Assembly: GCA_945897185.1 (NCBI GenBank) | Contig: CAMDFC010000013.1 | Coordinates: 1 to 42,621 of the forward strand | Origin: Chitinophaga pinensis | GTDB lineage: Bacteria > Bacteroidota > Bacteroidia > Chitinophagales > Chitinophagaceae | Reading direction: 5' to 3' | Length of the DNA: 42,621 nucleotides | Made by a program: the position numbers and the translations under genes | Shown here: one piece after another, positions 8,481 through 16,253 of the stretch | How positions within the stretch are numbered: the first letter of the stretch is position 1 | How the letters are laid out: every line of letters begins with the position of its first letter | The notes under the pieces: model-generated | Database searches by the model: none | Told to the model about the DNA's origin: nothing | The model's input: only the letters and a program-made list of their open reading frames with translations

Positions 8481-8861
8481 ATGAACAAGCAAATCATCAA
8501 TACTACTGCTGCTCCTGCACCAATTGGACCCTATAACCAGTCCGTAAAGGCCAATGGGTTTTTGTTTGTATCCGGACAAATTGCTATCGATCCAAATACT
8601 GGAAACATTGATGCTCAATCTATTGAAGAAGAGACACATCAGGTAATGAAAAACCTTTCTGCAATACTTAATGAAGCAGGTATAGGATTCTCTGCTGTTG
8701 TAAAGACAACGATTTTTCTTACTGATATGGCTCATTTTGCAACAGTTAATGATGTGTATGCACATTATTTTGAGGGTGAGCACCCTGCAAGGGAGACTGT
8801 TGCTGTAAAAGGGTTACCTAAAAATGTAAATGTAGAGATCAGTATGATAGCGCTGGTATAA
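8481..8861 (+). CDS. ridA: RidA family enamine/imine deaminase
   Basis: A 126-residue protein of normal RidA (YjgF/YER057c/UK114) length. Family motifs are APAPIGPYNQSVKANGFLFV, SGQIAIDP and the substrate-binding arginine of HPARETVAV (Arg104, equivalent to Arg105 of the family). RidA hydrolyses reactive 2-aminoacrylate and other enamine intermediates released by PLP enzymes, working as a cytoplasmic trimer. The near-consensus TATCTTCG at 8453-8460 may be its -7 promoter element. It is divergent from tsaB. Confidence 0.95.
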   Translation: MNKQIINTTAAPAPIGPYNQSVKANGFLFVSGQIAIDPNTGNIDAQSIEEETHQVMKNLSAILNEAGIGFSAVVKTTIFLTDMAHFATVNDVYAHYFEGEHPARETVAVKGLPKNVNVEISMIALV

Positions 8862-8963
8862 ATTTTGGCTGTATAAAAAAAAGCAGTATTTTGTTTCGTA
8901 AAGCACAAGCTCGTAACCATGATTTTCTTTACAGTGTATTATCAAAAAACAATTAAATAATTC

Positions 8964-10061
8964 ATGAGAATTCTAATACTATTCATTTCATTTATGTCTT
9001 TTTTCATTTTTACAAATGAAGTCAACGCTCAAGGTTGTGTAGCGATAAGGGGACTCGGAAGTGCATCCTGTATCAACCATGAAACTTCTGTTGATACCAG
9101 TTCATGGTCGCTTACCATCAATAACAGGTATTTTAAATCGTACAAGCATTTTGTTGGATTAGCAGAGCAGAAAGAAAGAATTGAAAGTGGAACAGAAGTA
9201 ATCAATCATACCTTTAGTACTGATTTTTTTATCCAAAAAAACATCAATAGTCGGCTTTCTTTGGCAGTAAATATCCCGCTGATTTCCAATGCACGTTCTT
9301 CATTGTATGAACATGGTGGAAATGTAGGGGGAGCATCTGCAAGACATAATACACACTCGTTTGGGATAGGTGATGTCAGGATTGCAGGTTATTATTGGTT
9401 GCGTGATCCATTTAAAGCTAAAGTATGGAATGTGCAAGCAGGATTGGGTTTGAAATTGCCTACTGGGGATTATCGTTATAGCGATTATTTTGTTCGAAAT
9501 GACACCACAAAGGTCTTGGGGCCTGTTGATCAGTCGATTCAATTGGGTGATGGCGGTACGGGTATATCGCTTGAGCTTTCTGGTTATTATGCCTTAAACC
9601 ATAAATGGTCCGTTTACAGTAATTTTTTCTACATGGCTAATCCTCGTGAACAGAATGGGGTATCCACTGCACGTGGAGGAGTTTCCACTGCTGCCAGCAT
9701 TGCTTATGGAAGTAATGTGATGAGTGTAGCTGATCAATACATGTATCGTGCAGGGATAAGCTACATGGGGAAATATTTGACCGGAACTTTAGGTGTTCGT
9801 AAAGATGGAATTCCTTCCGTTGATTTGATTGGTGGAAACAATGGGTTCAGAAGGCCTGGTTATGTGGTAGCAGTTGAACCGGGTTTGAGTTATATGAAAA
9901 ATAAAGTGACTTATTTTATTAATCTTCCTGTATCTGTTCAAAGAAACAGGACCCAAAGTGTTCCTGATAAAATACGTACTGAAAAAACAGGAGTTTATTT
10001 TAAAGGGGATGCTGCTTTTGCAGACTATCTCATCAATGCTGGGATAGTGCTTCGATTTTAA
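8964..10061 (+). CDS. outer-membrane beta-barrel protein, MetA-phenol-degradation/transporter-like
   Basis: A 365-residue protein with signal peptide MRILILFISFMSFFIFTNEVNA, then a mature start QGCVAIRGLGSASC holding two cysteines 11 residues apart. The body alternates short amphipathic strands (WSLTINNRYFKSYKHFVG, LSLAVNIPLIS, VWNVQAGLGLKLPTGDY, GISLELSGYYALN, LSYMKNKVTYFINLPVSV) and ends in LINAGIVLRF, a typical barrel end with terminal Phe. The LPTGDY segment is characteristic of the MetA-pathway-of-phenol-degradation/outer-membrane transporter group. Its substrate is unknown and its neighbours (ridA, an aldehyde dehydrogenase) do not settle it. Confidence 0.75.
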   Translation: MRILILFISFMSFFIFTNEVNAQGCVAIRGLGSASCINHETSVDTSSWSLTINNRYFKSYKHFVGLAEQKERIESGTEVINHTFSTDFFIQKNINSRLSLAVNIPLISNARSSLYEHGGNVGGASARHNTHSFGIGDVRIAGYYWLRDPFKAKVWNVQAGLGLKLPTGDYRYSDYFVRNDTTKVLGPVDQSIQLGDGGTGISLELSGYYALNHKWSVYSNFFYMANPREQNGVSTARGGVSTAASIAYGSNVMSVADQYMYRAGISYMGKYLTGTLGVRKDGIPSVDLIGGNNGFRRPGYVVAVEPGLSYMKNKVTYFINLPVSVQRNRTQSVPDKIRTEKTGVYFKGDAAFADYLINAGIVLRF

Positions 10062-10117
10062 TCAATGGGTTAAAAAATGAACTATCTTTCTTGTTGATTG
10101 TTTTTTAACAAGAATAC

Positions 10118-11554
10118 ATGATGGAATCAACTTTAACGCCCACCACAAAGCAATATCAGTCAGCAGGAACCAAGCCTGATTTTAAAGAAGTTTTTAATCA
10201 GCAGGTCGATTTTTTCCATACTCAAGCTACGCAACCAATTGCATTTAGAATTGCGCAATTAAAAAAACTAAAGCAATCCATTCTAGATCATCAATCAGAG
10301 GTATATGCTGCGCTTTATAAGGATTTGCGAAAGTCTGAATACGAGGCGTTTGGTTCTGAAATTGGACAAATAATTAAAGAAATCGATTTTGCAATACGTC
10401 ATCTTCCAACATGGGCCTCTCCCAAGCGAGTTCCTACGCCTATGATGTTCTTTCCATCAACCAGTAGGTTACATCGCGATCCTTTGGGTGTGGTGTTGAT
10501 TATTTCTCCTTGGAATTATCCTTTTTTCCTATCTATCAGTCCACTTGTAAGTGCGATTGCTGGAGGCAATACGGCTATTGTTAAGCCATCAGAAGAAGCA
10601 GCGCATACGGCAGTTGTGGTAGAAAAAATACTTTCAGGCATTTTTGAATCGAATTACGTTCATGTTGTTCAGGGTATTGGAGAAGAAGTAGTTCCGCCAA
10701 TGCTAAGTGAAGTTCGTTTCGACCATGTGTTTTTTACTGGTAGTACTGAAGTGGGACAAAAAATCATGGAAATGGCAGCTAAAAAATTGGTGCCAGTTAC
10801 ATTAGAGTTGGGTGGAAAAAGTCCATGTATAGTAGACCAATCAGCATCGCTCGACTATACTGCAAAGAAAATTGCCTGGAGTAAATTGATGAATGCAGGT
10901 CAGACCTGCATTGCACCTGATTATGTGCTTGTGCACCGTTCTGTAAAAGACCAACTGGTTTCCAAACTCAGAGAAAATTTTAAGCAAATGCATGGGGAGG
11001 ATCCTTCAAAAAGTGAAGATTTTGGAAGAATCATCAATGCAAAAAGATTCAAGAGTATTGCAGCATATCTTACCCAAGGAAAACTAGTTACAGGGGGTAG
11101 GCATAATGAAGCTGATCTTTATATTGAGCCAACCATTCTTGAAGATATTTCTATGAATGATTCAGTGATGCAGATGGAGATATTTGGCCCGGTTCTTCCT
11201 GTTATTGCTTACGACTCAAATGAAGAAGTTATAAAGTGGATTGAAAAAAATCCATTCCCTCTTGCGCTGTATGTTTATGCAGAAGATAAGAATGTACAGG
11301 ACTATTTTATTTCAGCTGTGCGATTTGGAGGGGGTGCAATTAACAATGGGATCATTCATTTAGCCAATCCCCATCTTCCTTTCGGCGGTGTTGGTCTGAG
11401 TGGTACCGGACAATACCATGGTAAATTTGGGTTTGATACATTTACGAGACCCAAAGCAGTTTTGCATTCAAGGTCTTGGTTCGATGTTCCACTTTGGTAT
11501 GCCCCATACAAGGGCAAAACAAGTTTATTGAAAAAGATTTTCAAATTCGCTTAA
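10118..11554 (+). CDS. aldehyde dehydrogenase, ALDH3-like
   Basis: A 478-residue NAD(P)-dependent aldehyde dehydrogenase. Visible motifs are GVVLIISPWNYPF, GNTAIVKPSE, FFTGSTEVGQ, LELGGKSP with general-base Glu230, NAGQTCIAPDY with catalytic Cys264, and MEIFGPVLPV. The C-terminal part FGGVGLSGTGQYHGKFGFDT is typical of class 3 (ALDH3/coniferyl/fatty aldehyde) enzymes, as is the length under 500. It oxidises an aldehyde to the acid; fatty or aromatic aldehydes are likely but unproven. A second ATG follows directly at 10121 and either may be used. The glutathione peroxidase gene starts 8 bp after its stop, so the pair may be a detoxification unit. Confidence 0.92.
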   Translation: MMESTLTPTTKQYQSAGTKPDFKEVFNQQVDFFHTQATQPIAFRIAQLKKLKQSILDHQSEVYAALYKDLRKSEYEAFGSEIGQIIKEIDFAIRHLPTWASPKRVPTPMMFFPSTSRLHRDPLGVVLIISPWNYPFFLSISPLVSAIAGGNTAIVKPSEEAAHTAVVVEKILSGIFESNYVHVVQGIGEEVVPPMLSEVRFDHVFFTGSTEVGQKIMEMAAKKLVPVTLELGGKSPCIVDQSASLDYTAKKIAWSKLMNAGQTCIAPDYVLVHRSVKDQLVSKLRENFKQMHGEDPSKSEDFGRIINAKRFKSIAAYLTQGKLVTGGRHNEADLYIEPTILEDISMNDSVMQMEIFGPVLPVIAYDSNEEVIKWIEKNPFPLALYVYAEDKNVQDYFISAVRFGGGAINNGIIHLANPHLPFGGVGLSGTGQYHGKFGFDTFTRPKAVLHSRSWFDVPLWYAPYKGKTSLLKKIFKFA

Positions 11555-11562
11555 TCTATGTA

Positions 11563-12252
11563 ATGGGAAATAAATTTATAAAAATTGGAATTGCAGTAAT
11601 CATGGTTTCGGCTATTGCATATGCCTGTACTGCATCTAAAACATCAACCAACATGAGTTCCAGACAAAATATGCTAAAGAAGTTTTATCCTGTACTTACC
11701 AATGTAACACGGTTTTTTGGGGTAAATAGCAAAGTGGTACTACCTGCAACAATTGCCAGTCCTGTTTCTTCCATTTACAACATTCCATTTGAGTTGATTA
11801 ACGGGGACACTTCGAATTTGTCGGTTTACAAAGGGAAAAAGATTATTATCGTGAATACGGCAAGTGATTGTGGTTATACAGGTCAATATGAAGAGTTGCA
11901 AAAATTGTATAGTCAGCGTAAATCTGAAATTGTCATTATCGGATTTCCTGCAAACGATTTCAAGCAACAAGAAAAAGGGAGTAACGAAGAAATTGCATCG
12001 TTTTGTAAAAAAAACTATGGGGTTGAATTTCCTTTGGCAATGAAAGCAACGGTAATTAAAAATGATCATCAACATGCCATCTTCAAATGGTTATCTGATC
12101 CATCTCAAAATGGTTGGAATACACAGGCTCCTTCATGGAATTTTTCTAAGTATGTACTTGATGAAGATGGAAAGTTAATTGGTTATTTTGATCCCGGTGT
12201 TAGTCCACTTGGTAATGATTTTTCAAAAATTTTAGATACTCCTAAACCCTAG
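11563..12252 (+). CDS. glutathione peroxidase family lipoprotein
   Basis: 229 residues from the ATG at 11563; longer readings start inside the upstream aldehyde dehydrogenase gene. The N-terminus is a lipoprotein signal (KIGIAVIMVSAIAYAC, lipid Cys22), followed by a linker and a GPx domain. The peroxidatic site is NTASDCGYT (Cys103), with FKQQEKGS supplying the Gln and PSWNFSKY the Trp-Asn. The usual FPCNQF reads FPANDF, but the Cys of EIASFCKK (Cys148) matches the resolving Cys of thioredoxin-dependent GPx enzymes. It probably reduces lipid or hydrogen peroxides in the periplasm using thiol reductants. A lipid-anchored GPx is less common than the cytoplasmic form. Confidence 0.9.
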   Translation: MGNKFIKIGIAVIMVSAIAYACTASKTSTNMSSRQNMLKKFYPVLTNVTRFFGVNSKVVLPATIASPVSSIYNIPFELINGDTSNLSVYKGKKIIIVNTASDCGYTGQYEELQKLYSQRKSEIVIIGFPANDFKQQEKGSNEEIASFCKKNYGVEFPLAMKATVIKNDHQHAIFKWLSDPSQNGWNTQAPSWNFSKYVLDEDGKLIGYFDPGVSPLGNDFSKILDTPKP

Positions 12253-12257
12253 TTTGG

Positions 12258-12809
12258 ATGGTTAGTCAAGATGAACAAATGTTGGTATTGGTGAATGAAC
12301 AGGATGAAGCAATTGGCACCATGGAAAAAATGGAAGTGCATCAAAAAGGATTGCTACACAGGGCCTTCAGTGTTTTTTTATTTAACAGCAGAGGGGAAAT
12401 GTTTTTACAGCGCAGGGCTTTAAAGAAATACCATAGTGGGGGTTTATGGACCAACGCTTGTTGTAGTCATCCTTATCCAACAGAAACGCCTGTAGCTGCT
12501 GCTATGCGGAGGATGAAAGAAGAGCTGGGTTTTACTACTCAGGTTGAATCGGCATTTTCATTTATTTATAAAGCGGCTTTGGACAATGAGCTAACTGAGT
12601 ATGAATTTGATCATGTATTGATTGGTAATTATGATGGAGACATATTGCTCAATGAGGATGAGGCAGCTGATTACTGTTTCCGCTCGATAGAAGACCTCAA
12701 AGAACATCTTGCCCAATATCCGGCCAAATATACTGCCTGGTTCAAAATTGCACTTCCCATGTTAGACGAGTATTTAATTAGAAATAAGATGAGTATACAT
12801 GAAGCCTAA
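12258..12809 (+). CDS. idi: isopentenyl-diphosphate Delta-isomerase type 1
   Basis: A 183-residue Nudix-fold enzyme. Catalytic Cys69 is in TNACCSHP, matching Cys67 of the E. coli enzyme, and Glu114/Glu116 are in ELTEYEFDHV. The Nudix region reads PVAAAMRRMKEELGF. It interconverts isopentenyl and dimethylallyl diphosphate, feeding isoprenoid and carotenoid synthesis in the cytoplasm. The stop overlaps the following desaturase gene by 11 bp, which indicates co-transcription and probably translational coupling, and ties this isomerase to pigment formation. Confidence 0.96.
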   Translation: MVSQDEQMLVLVNEQDEAIGTMEKMEVHQKGLLHRAFSVFLFNSRGEMFLQRRALKKYHSGGLWTNACCSHPYPTETPVAAAMRRMKEELGFTTQVESAFSFIYKAALDNELTEYEFDHVLIGNYDGDILLNEDEAADYCFRSIEDLKEHLAQYPAKYTAWFKIALPMLDEYLIRNKMSIHEA

Positions 12810-14265
12810 AAAAGCAATTGTTGTTGGCGCAGGAATTGCTGGAATTGCTACTGCTATTCGATTATCCTTGAAAGGATTTGAAGTGGAAGTACATGAAAAA
12901 AATACAGTCGCAGGCGGTAAAATGTATTTAATTGAAAAGGGGGGTTATAAATTTGATGCTGGGCCTTCTCTATTTACCCAGCCTGCAAATATCGAAGAAT
13001 TGTTTACACTCGCTGGAGAAGACATAAAAAATTACTTTCAGTACGATTCCCTTTCACTTGCTTGTAGGTATTTTTTTGAGAATGGGAAGCAGGTAAATGC
13101 GTATACTTCTGCTGAAGCCTTTGCCAATGAGATGGAAGAAAAGCTAGGAGAACCGAAAGCGCATGTGTTGCGTTATTTGCGCAACGCTGAAAAAGTATAT
13201 GAGGCAGTTGGACAAATATTTCTCAATTTTTCATTGCATAAAGCAGCCACATGGTTGCATCCAAGGGTATTAAAAGCGCTGTCCACTGTTAAGTTTTCTT
13301 ATTTATTCAATACGTTGAATGAATTCAATCACCATAATTTTTCTACACCAGAGGCGGTCCAAATTTTCAATCGTTTTGCTACCTACAACGGAAGTAATCC
13401 TTATAGTGCGCCAGGCATGTTGAGTTTGATCCCGCATTTGGAGCAGAACCAAGGCACTTTTTATCCTACCGGAGGAATGATTAGTATTCCCAATGCTTTA
13501 GTGGCCCTAGCAGAAAAAAAAGGAGTAAAGTTTGTGCTCAACAGCACTGTAAAAGAAATTGTAGTAAAGGATAAAAAAATCTGTGGCATAACAAATGAAA
13601 ATGGATTTGTTTCTGCTGATTTGGTGGTTAGCAATGTAGACAGTTATTTTACCTACAAGCAGTTATTGGGGGATGCTGCTTCTGCAAAAAAAATTCTCAA
13701 GAACGAGAGAAGCAGCAGTGCTTATATTTTTTATTGGGGAGTGAAGAAATCATTTCCTGAGCTCCATTTGCACAATATCTTTTTTAGCGCGTCTTATCAG
13801 GAAGAGTTTCAGCATCTTTTTGTGAAGAAGCAATTTTTTCATGATCCCACCATTTATATCAATGTTACTTCTAAAATGGAAAGTGGTCAGGCCCCTGAGG
13901 GCTGCGAAAATTGGTTCGTGATGGTCAATGCCCCTGCAAATACGGAGATGGATTGGAAGGCTCAACGCGAGGAATTGAGGAGAAATGTAATTACCAAATT
14001 GAATCGCATGTTGTCTACTAACATAGAAGAGCATATCGAGGTAGAAGAGGTGCTAACACCGTTAGACATTGAGCAAAAAACAGATTCTTACAAGGGATCT
14101 CTTTATGGGACCAGTTCCAATTCGAAATGGGCCGCTTTTTTGCGACAAGCTAACTTCTCTTCCCAATTAGAGGGTCTTTATTTTACAGGCGGGAGTGTAC
14201 ATCCAGGAGGAGGTATTCCATTGTGTTTGAAAAGTGCAAAAATAGTTTCAGAAATGATTGGCTAG
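12799..14265 (+). CDS. crtD: carotenoid desaturase of CrtI/CrtD family, probably CrtD
   Basis: A 488-residue FAD-dependent phytoene-desaturase-family protein. The N-terminal dinucleotide fold is VVGAGIAGIATAIRLSLKGF followed by EKNTVAGGKM, and the C-terminal FAD motif is YFTGGSVHPGGGIPLCLKSA. The segment FDAGPSLFTQPANIEELF resembles 1-hydroxycarotenoid 3,4-desaturases (CrtD) rather than Bacteroidota CrtI, which as recalled carries a GPSWYWMP-like segment. The adjacent cruF homologue supports CrtD, since the hydratase and this desaturase act in sequence. No crtB lies next to it. A plain phytoene desaturase remains possible. It overlaps idi by 11 bp. Confidence 0.8.
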   Translation: MKPKKAIVVGAGIAGIATAIRLSLKGFEVEVHEKNTVAGGKMYLIEKGGYKFDAGPSLFTQPANIEELFTLAGEDIKNYFQYDSLSLACRYFFENGKQVNAYTSAEAFANEMEEKLGEPKAHVLRYLRNAEKVYEAVGQIFLNFSLHKAATWLHPRVLKALSTVKFSYLFNTLNEFNHHNFSTPEAVQIFNRFATYNGSNPYSAPGMLSLIPHLEQNQGTFYPTGGMISIPNALVALAEKKGVKFVLNSTVKEIVVKDKKICGITNENGFVSADLVVSNVDSYFTYKQLLGDAASAKKILKNERSSSAYIFYWGVKKSFPELHLHNIFFSASYQEEFQHLFVKKQFFHDPTIYINVTSKMESGQAPEGCENWFVMVNAPANTEMDWKAQREELRRNVITKLNRMLSTNIEEHIEVEEVLTPLDIEQKTDSYKGSLYGTSSNSKWAAFLRQANFSSQLEGLYFTGGSVHPGGGIPLCLKSAKIVSEMIG

Positions 14266-14329
14266 TATAGCGAATGGCAAAAAACAAAGAATATCTTCAA
14301 CCATTGGTCAGTATATTGGTTATTTAAGT

Positions 14330-15013
14330 ATGCCCATAAACCTTCAATCCTTCTTGCCCAACTACGCATTTTTCAGGAATCCCTTGAAATGGTCAATTTT
14401 TTTGGCCTTGTTGGTGCATGTTTCTGGAGCTATTGGTATCGGATTTTTTAATCGACAGTTTTTTGTTGGGTTTACCGCCCTCAATCTTTTTTTGATGTTT
14501 CTTTTGTTGCTGTGGAATGAAGCTGAACTCAACAGCAAGCTATTGAAAGCATTTCTATTTGCATTTTTTGTTGGAATACTCACCGAAATTGTTGGCGTAA
14601 ATACAGGCATGTTGTTTGGAAGTTATCATTATGGTAGCGTATTTGGAGAGAAAATCAAAGGGGTGCCAATTTTAATTGGACTGAATTGGTTTTGTATAGT
14701 CTATGCTTCTCATCAAATCGCTCTTTCCCTCAGCATTAAATTTAAATTTAACTGGGTTGGTACTTCGTTAACTACATCCACAATCGCGACCATTTTTGAT
14801 TGGATCATGGAGCCCGTAGCCCTAAAGCTTGGATTTTGGCACTGGCAGGACAATGAAATACCAATATTTAATTATATGAGTTGGTTTGGAGTCTCATTTT
14901 TAGTCGCCTTGTTCTTCTCCTGGCTTGGCATTAAAAAGACCAATAGATTCGCACTGTACCTGCTGCTGATACAAGTTGTGTTCTTTGTATTTCTTAATTT
15001 ATTCCTTTCCTAA
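14330..15013 (+). CDS. cruF: carotenoid 1',2'-hydratase CruF-like (DUF422) membrane protein
   Basis: About 227 residues from the only nearby ATG (14330); a TTG at 14258 overlapping crtD would add 24 residues. The protein has about six hydrophobic segments and the DUF422 signatures EIVGVNTGMLFGSYHYG, GVPILIGLNWFCIVYAS and DWIMEPVALKLGFWHW. Members hydrate the psi end of carotenoids such as gamma-carotene (CruF) in Bacteroidota, cyanobacteria and Deinococcus. Its place directly after the CrtD-like desaturase fits a pathway making the hydroxylated acyclic end of saproxanthin or myxol. It is an inner-membrane protein and the last gene of this crt block. Confidence 0.87.
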   Translation: MPINLQSFLPNYAFFRNPLKWSIFLALLVHVSGAIGIGFFNRQFFVGFTALNLFLMFLLLLWNEAELNSKLLKAFLFAFFVGILTEIVGVNTGMLFGSYHYGSVFGEKIKGVPILIGLNWFCIVYASHQIALSLSIKFKFNWVGTSLTTSTIATIFDWIMEPVALKLGFWHWQDNEIPIFNYMSWFGVSFLVALFFSWLGIKKTNRFALYLLLIQVVFFVFLNLFLS

Positions 15014-15078
15014 AGGTGATTTTTAGCAAAGTTCATGTAAAAGGGATGGGTTATATATGACTGTCAAAAGAAGAGCAC

Positions 15079-15099
15079 ATGATTAAAATCATCTTTTTT
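15079..15099 (+). terminator. weak Rho-independent-like hairpin after cruF
   Basis: The 14-bp perfect palindrome ATGATTAAAATCAT is followed by C and six T residues on the plus strand. It is suitably placed to end transcription of the idi-crtD-cruF unit, but the stem is short and purely AT-rich except for one G-C pair per arm, and it overlaps the 3' end of the convergent LOG-family gene. Confidence 0.35.
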
Positions 15100-15472
15100 C
15101 ACCCAACAACCAGCTTGGTTTTCTTTCCATCGTTTTGAGTCCGTATGTCTCTATGCATTTGCGAATAAGGCCAATGGCCGCTTCCATGATTCCTGGTCCA
15201 CCTCCTCTGAGTACCGTAAAACCCAGTTTAGCCCCCTCAGCAGCAAATCTTCTGGTGAGGTCGTAATAAGGACTATCCTCCTTGAACCAGGCAGAGCCAA
15301 AAATGGTCACGCATGGTCCTGAAAAATGTAACGCACGGAAGCCTCTGATAAATTCAATACAGACCTTGATCACGAACTTGAAGTCTGACCATCTTGAACG
15401 CGGGCCATCTAAAAATTTAATTCTTTTTGCGGCATGTTTCAAATATAAAAAGGCCCTACAGATGCGGGGCAA
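15089..15472 (-). pseudogene. LOG-family (TIGR00730) protein, internally deleted
   Basis: 127 codons remain from a TTG at 15472. The N-terminal half is a clear LOG/cytokinin-riboside phosphoribohydrolase family start: ALHFSGPCVTIFGSAW, YYDLTRRFAAEGAKLGF and GGGPGIMEAA. Normal proteins have about 230-250 residues, with NRGA after this motif and a catalytic PGGxGTxxE further on. Here IMEAA runs straight into IRKCIETYGLK and KPSWLLGEKR, which looks like the native C-terminus of Bacteroidota LOG proteins. This suggests an in-frame loss of roughly 100 codons, including the active site. A TGA stop lies in the same frame nine codons upstream of the TTG, with a further open stretch beyond it. The nucleosidase function is therefore probably lost. 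Confidence 0.6.
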
Positions 15473-15496
15473 TATGTTCAGGCAATGATTTTTATT

Positions 15497-15637
15497 TCAC
15501 TTTTTCATAAGAGAGGGATGCCTGATGACTTTGGGTAGGGTTGGATTTTTGGTTTTTGTTTTGGATGTTGGATTTACGGGCTTTTGGATAGGATGATTCG
15601 GATTTTCGTTTTCGGCACCATGGAAATGGTCTGTCAT
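15497..15637 (-). other. short ORF in frame with, and upstream of, the broken LOG gene
   Basis: A 46-codon open frame from ATG at 15637 to TGA at 15497, in the same frame as the LOG remnant, so the two would be one gene but for this single stop. Its product is polar and rich in Asn, Pro and Lys (HPIQKPVNPTSKTKTKNP). It may be the original N-terminal extension of the LOG protein, cut off by a nonsense mutation, or a chance frame. The rest of the 308-base gap between the LOG remnant and umuD holds only AT-rich DNA and the umuD operator-like palindrome. Confidence 0.3.
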
Positions 15638-15737
15638 CTGCAATATGAAACTACTAAATTCTCTTCAATAATCCTAAACATAATTTGCTAAAGTTTTATT
15701 AATTAAGTGTTTATACTGAATTAAGCACTATTTTGAT

Positions 15738-15777
15738 TACTAATAAAATTAGCATATTATTGCTAATAAAATTAGTA
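15738..15777. promoter_or_regulatory. nested palindromic operator-like site upstream of umuDC
   Basis: Two 17-bp arms, TACTAATAAAATTAGCA and TGCTAATAAAATTAGTA, flank the spacer TATTAT. Each arm holds the dyad CTAAT-AAA-ATTAG, and the arms are also inverted repeats of each other apart from the central AAA. The site therefore offers two dimer sites 23 bp apart, about two helical turns, and ends three bases before the umuD ATG. That position would let a bound repressor block promoter or ribosome access. It is probably the control site of the umuDC cassette; the binding protein is not known and the site does not match a LexA box that I recognise. Confidence 0.6.
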
Positions 15778-15780
15778 TTT

Positions 15781-16212
15781 ATGGATGGGGAAATTTATTA
15801 CCAAGCAGCCTACAGCGGCTCAAAAACCTTTCAACAGCAGGAAGTGAAAACAGCCAATGCCACTGGGTTTGGTGCAGCTTCAGACGACTATGCCGAAAGA
15901 GGCATCGACCTCAACGAACAATTGATTCGAAACAAGCCGGCCACCTTCTTCATGCGGGTATGCGGCGAAGCCATGGTTGGGGCAGGTATTTTTGATGGCG
16001 ATACGGTGATTGTTGATCGAAGCATCAAACCGATGAGCGGAAAGATTGTAATTGCGGTACTTAACGGCGATATGTTGATTCGAAGACTCGATAAAGGGTT
16101 CAATAAAATTCGTTTACTGCCCGAAACCAACAGACTTTCACCTATAGACGTGGATCCTCTTTCAGAATTTTCTATCTGGGGTGTGGTTACGTATGTGATT
16201 CATCAGGTATAG
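15781..16212 (+). CDS. umuD: UmuD-like S24 protein with substituted catalytic dyad
   Basis: 143 residues from ATG 15781; a TTG start at 15733 would run through the palindromic site and is rejected. It aligns along the whole of E. coli UmuD: the arm, ERGIDLNEQLIRNKPATFF, GAGIFDGDTVIVDRS, GKIVIAVLNGDMLIRRL and FSIWGVVTYVIHQV at the end. The nucleophile Ser60 of UmuD (GDSM) is Ala64 here (GEAM, codon GCC at 15970), and the general base Lys97 (VKKL) is Arg101 (IRRL, codon CGA at 16081). The cleavage site Cys-Gly reads Thr28-Gly29. RecA-stimulated self-cleavage should thus be impossible. umuC starts 41 bp downstream. Confidence 0.88.
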   Translation: MDGEIYYQAAYSGSKTFQQQEVKTANATGFGAASDDYAERGIDLNEQLIRNKPATFFMRVCGEAMVGAGIFDGDTVIVDRSIKPMSGKIVIAVLNGDMLIRRLDKGFNKIRLLPETNRLSPIDVDPLSEFSIWGVVTYVIHQV

Positions 16213-16253
16213 CAGTAGACCCGAATTCATTTTTCATCACTACAACGTACACG

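Noticed and set aside
10083-10112. TATCTTTC followed by CTTGTT...AACAAG inverted repeat before the aldehyde dehydrogenase
   Set aside because: The stem is six bases with an 11-base loop and no T-run after it; it could be a promoter with an operator, but it is too weak to list.
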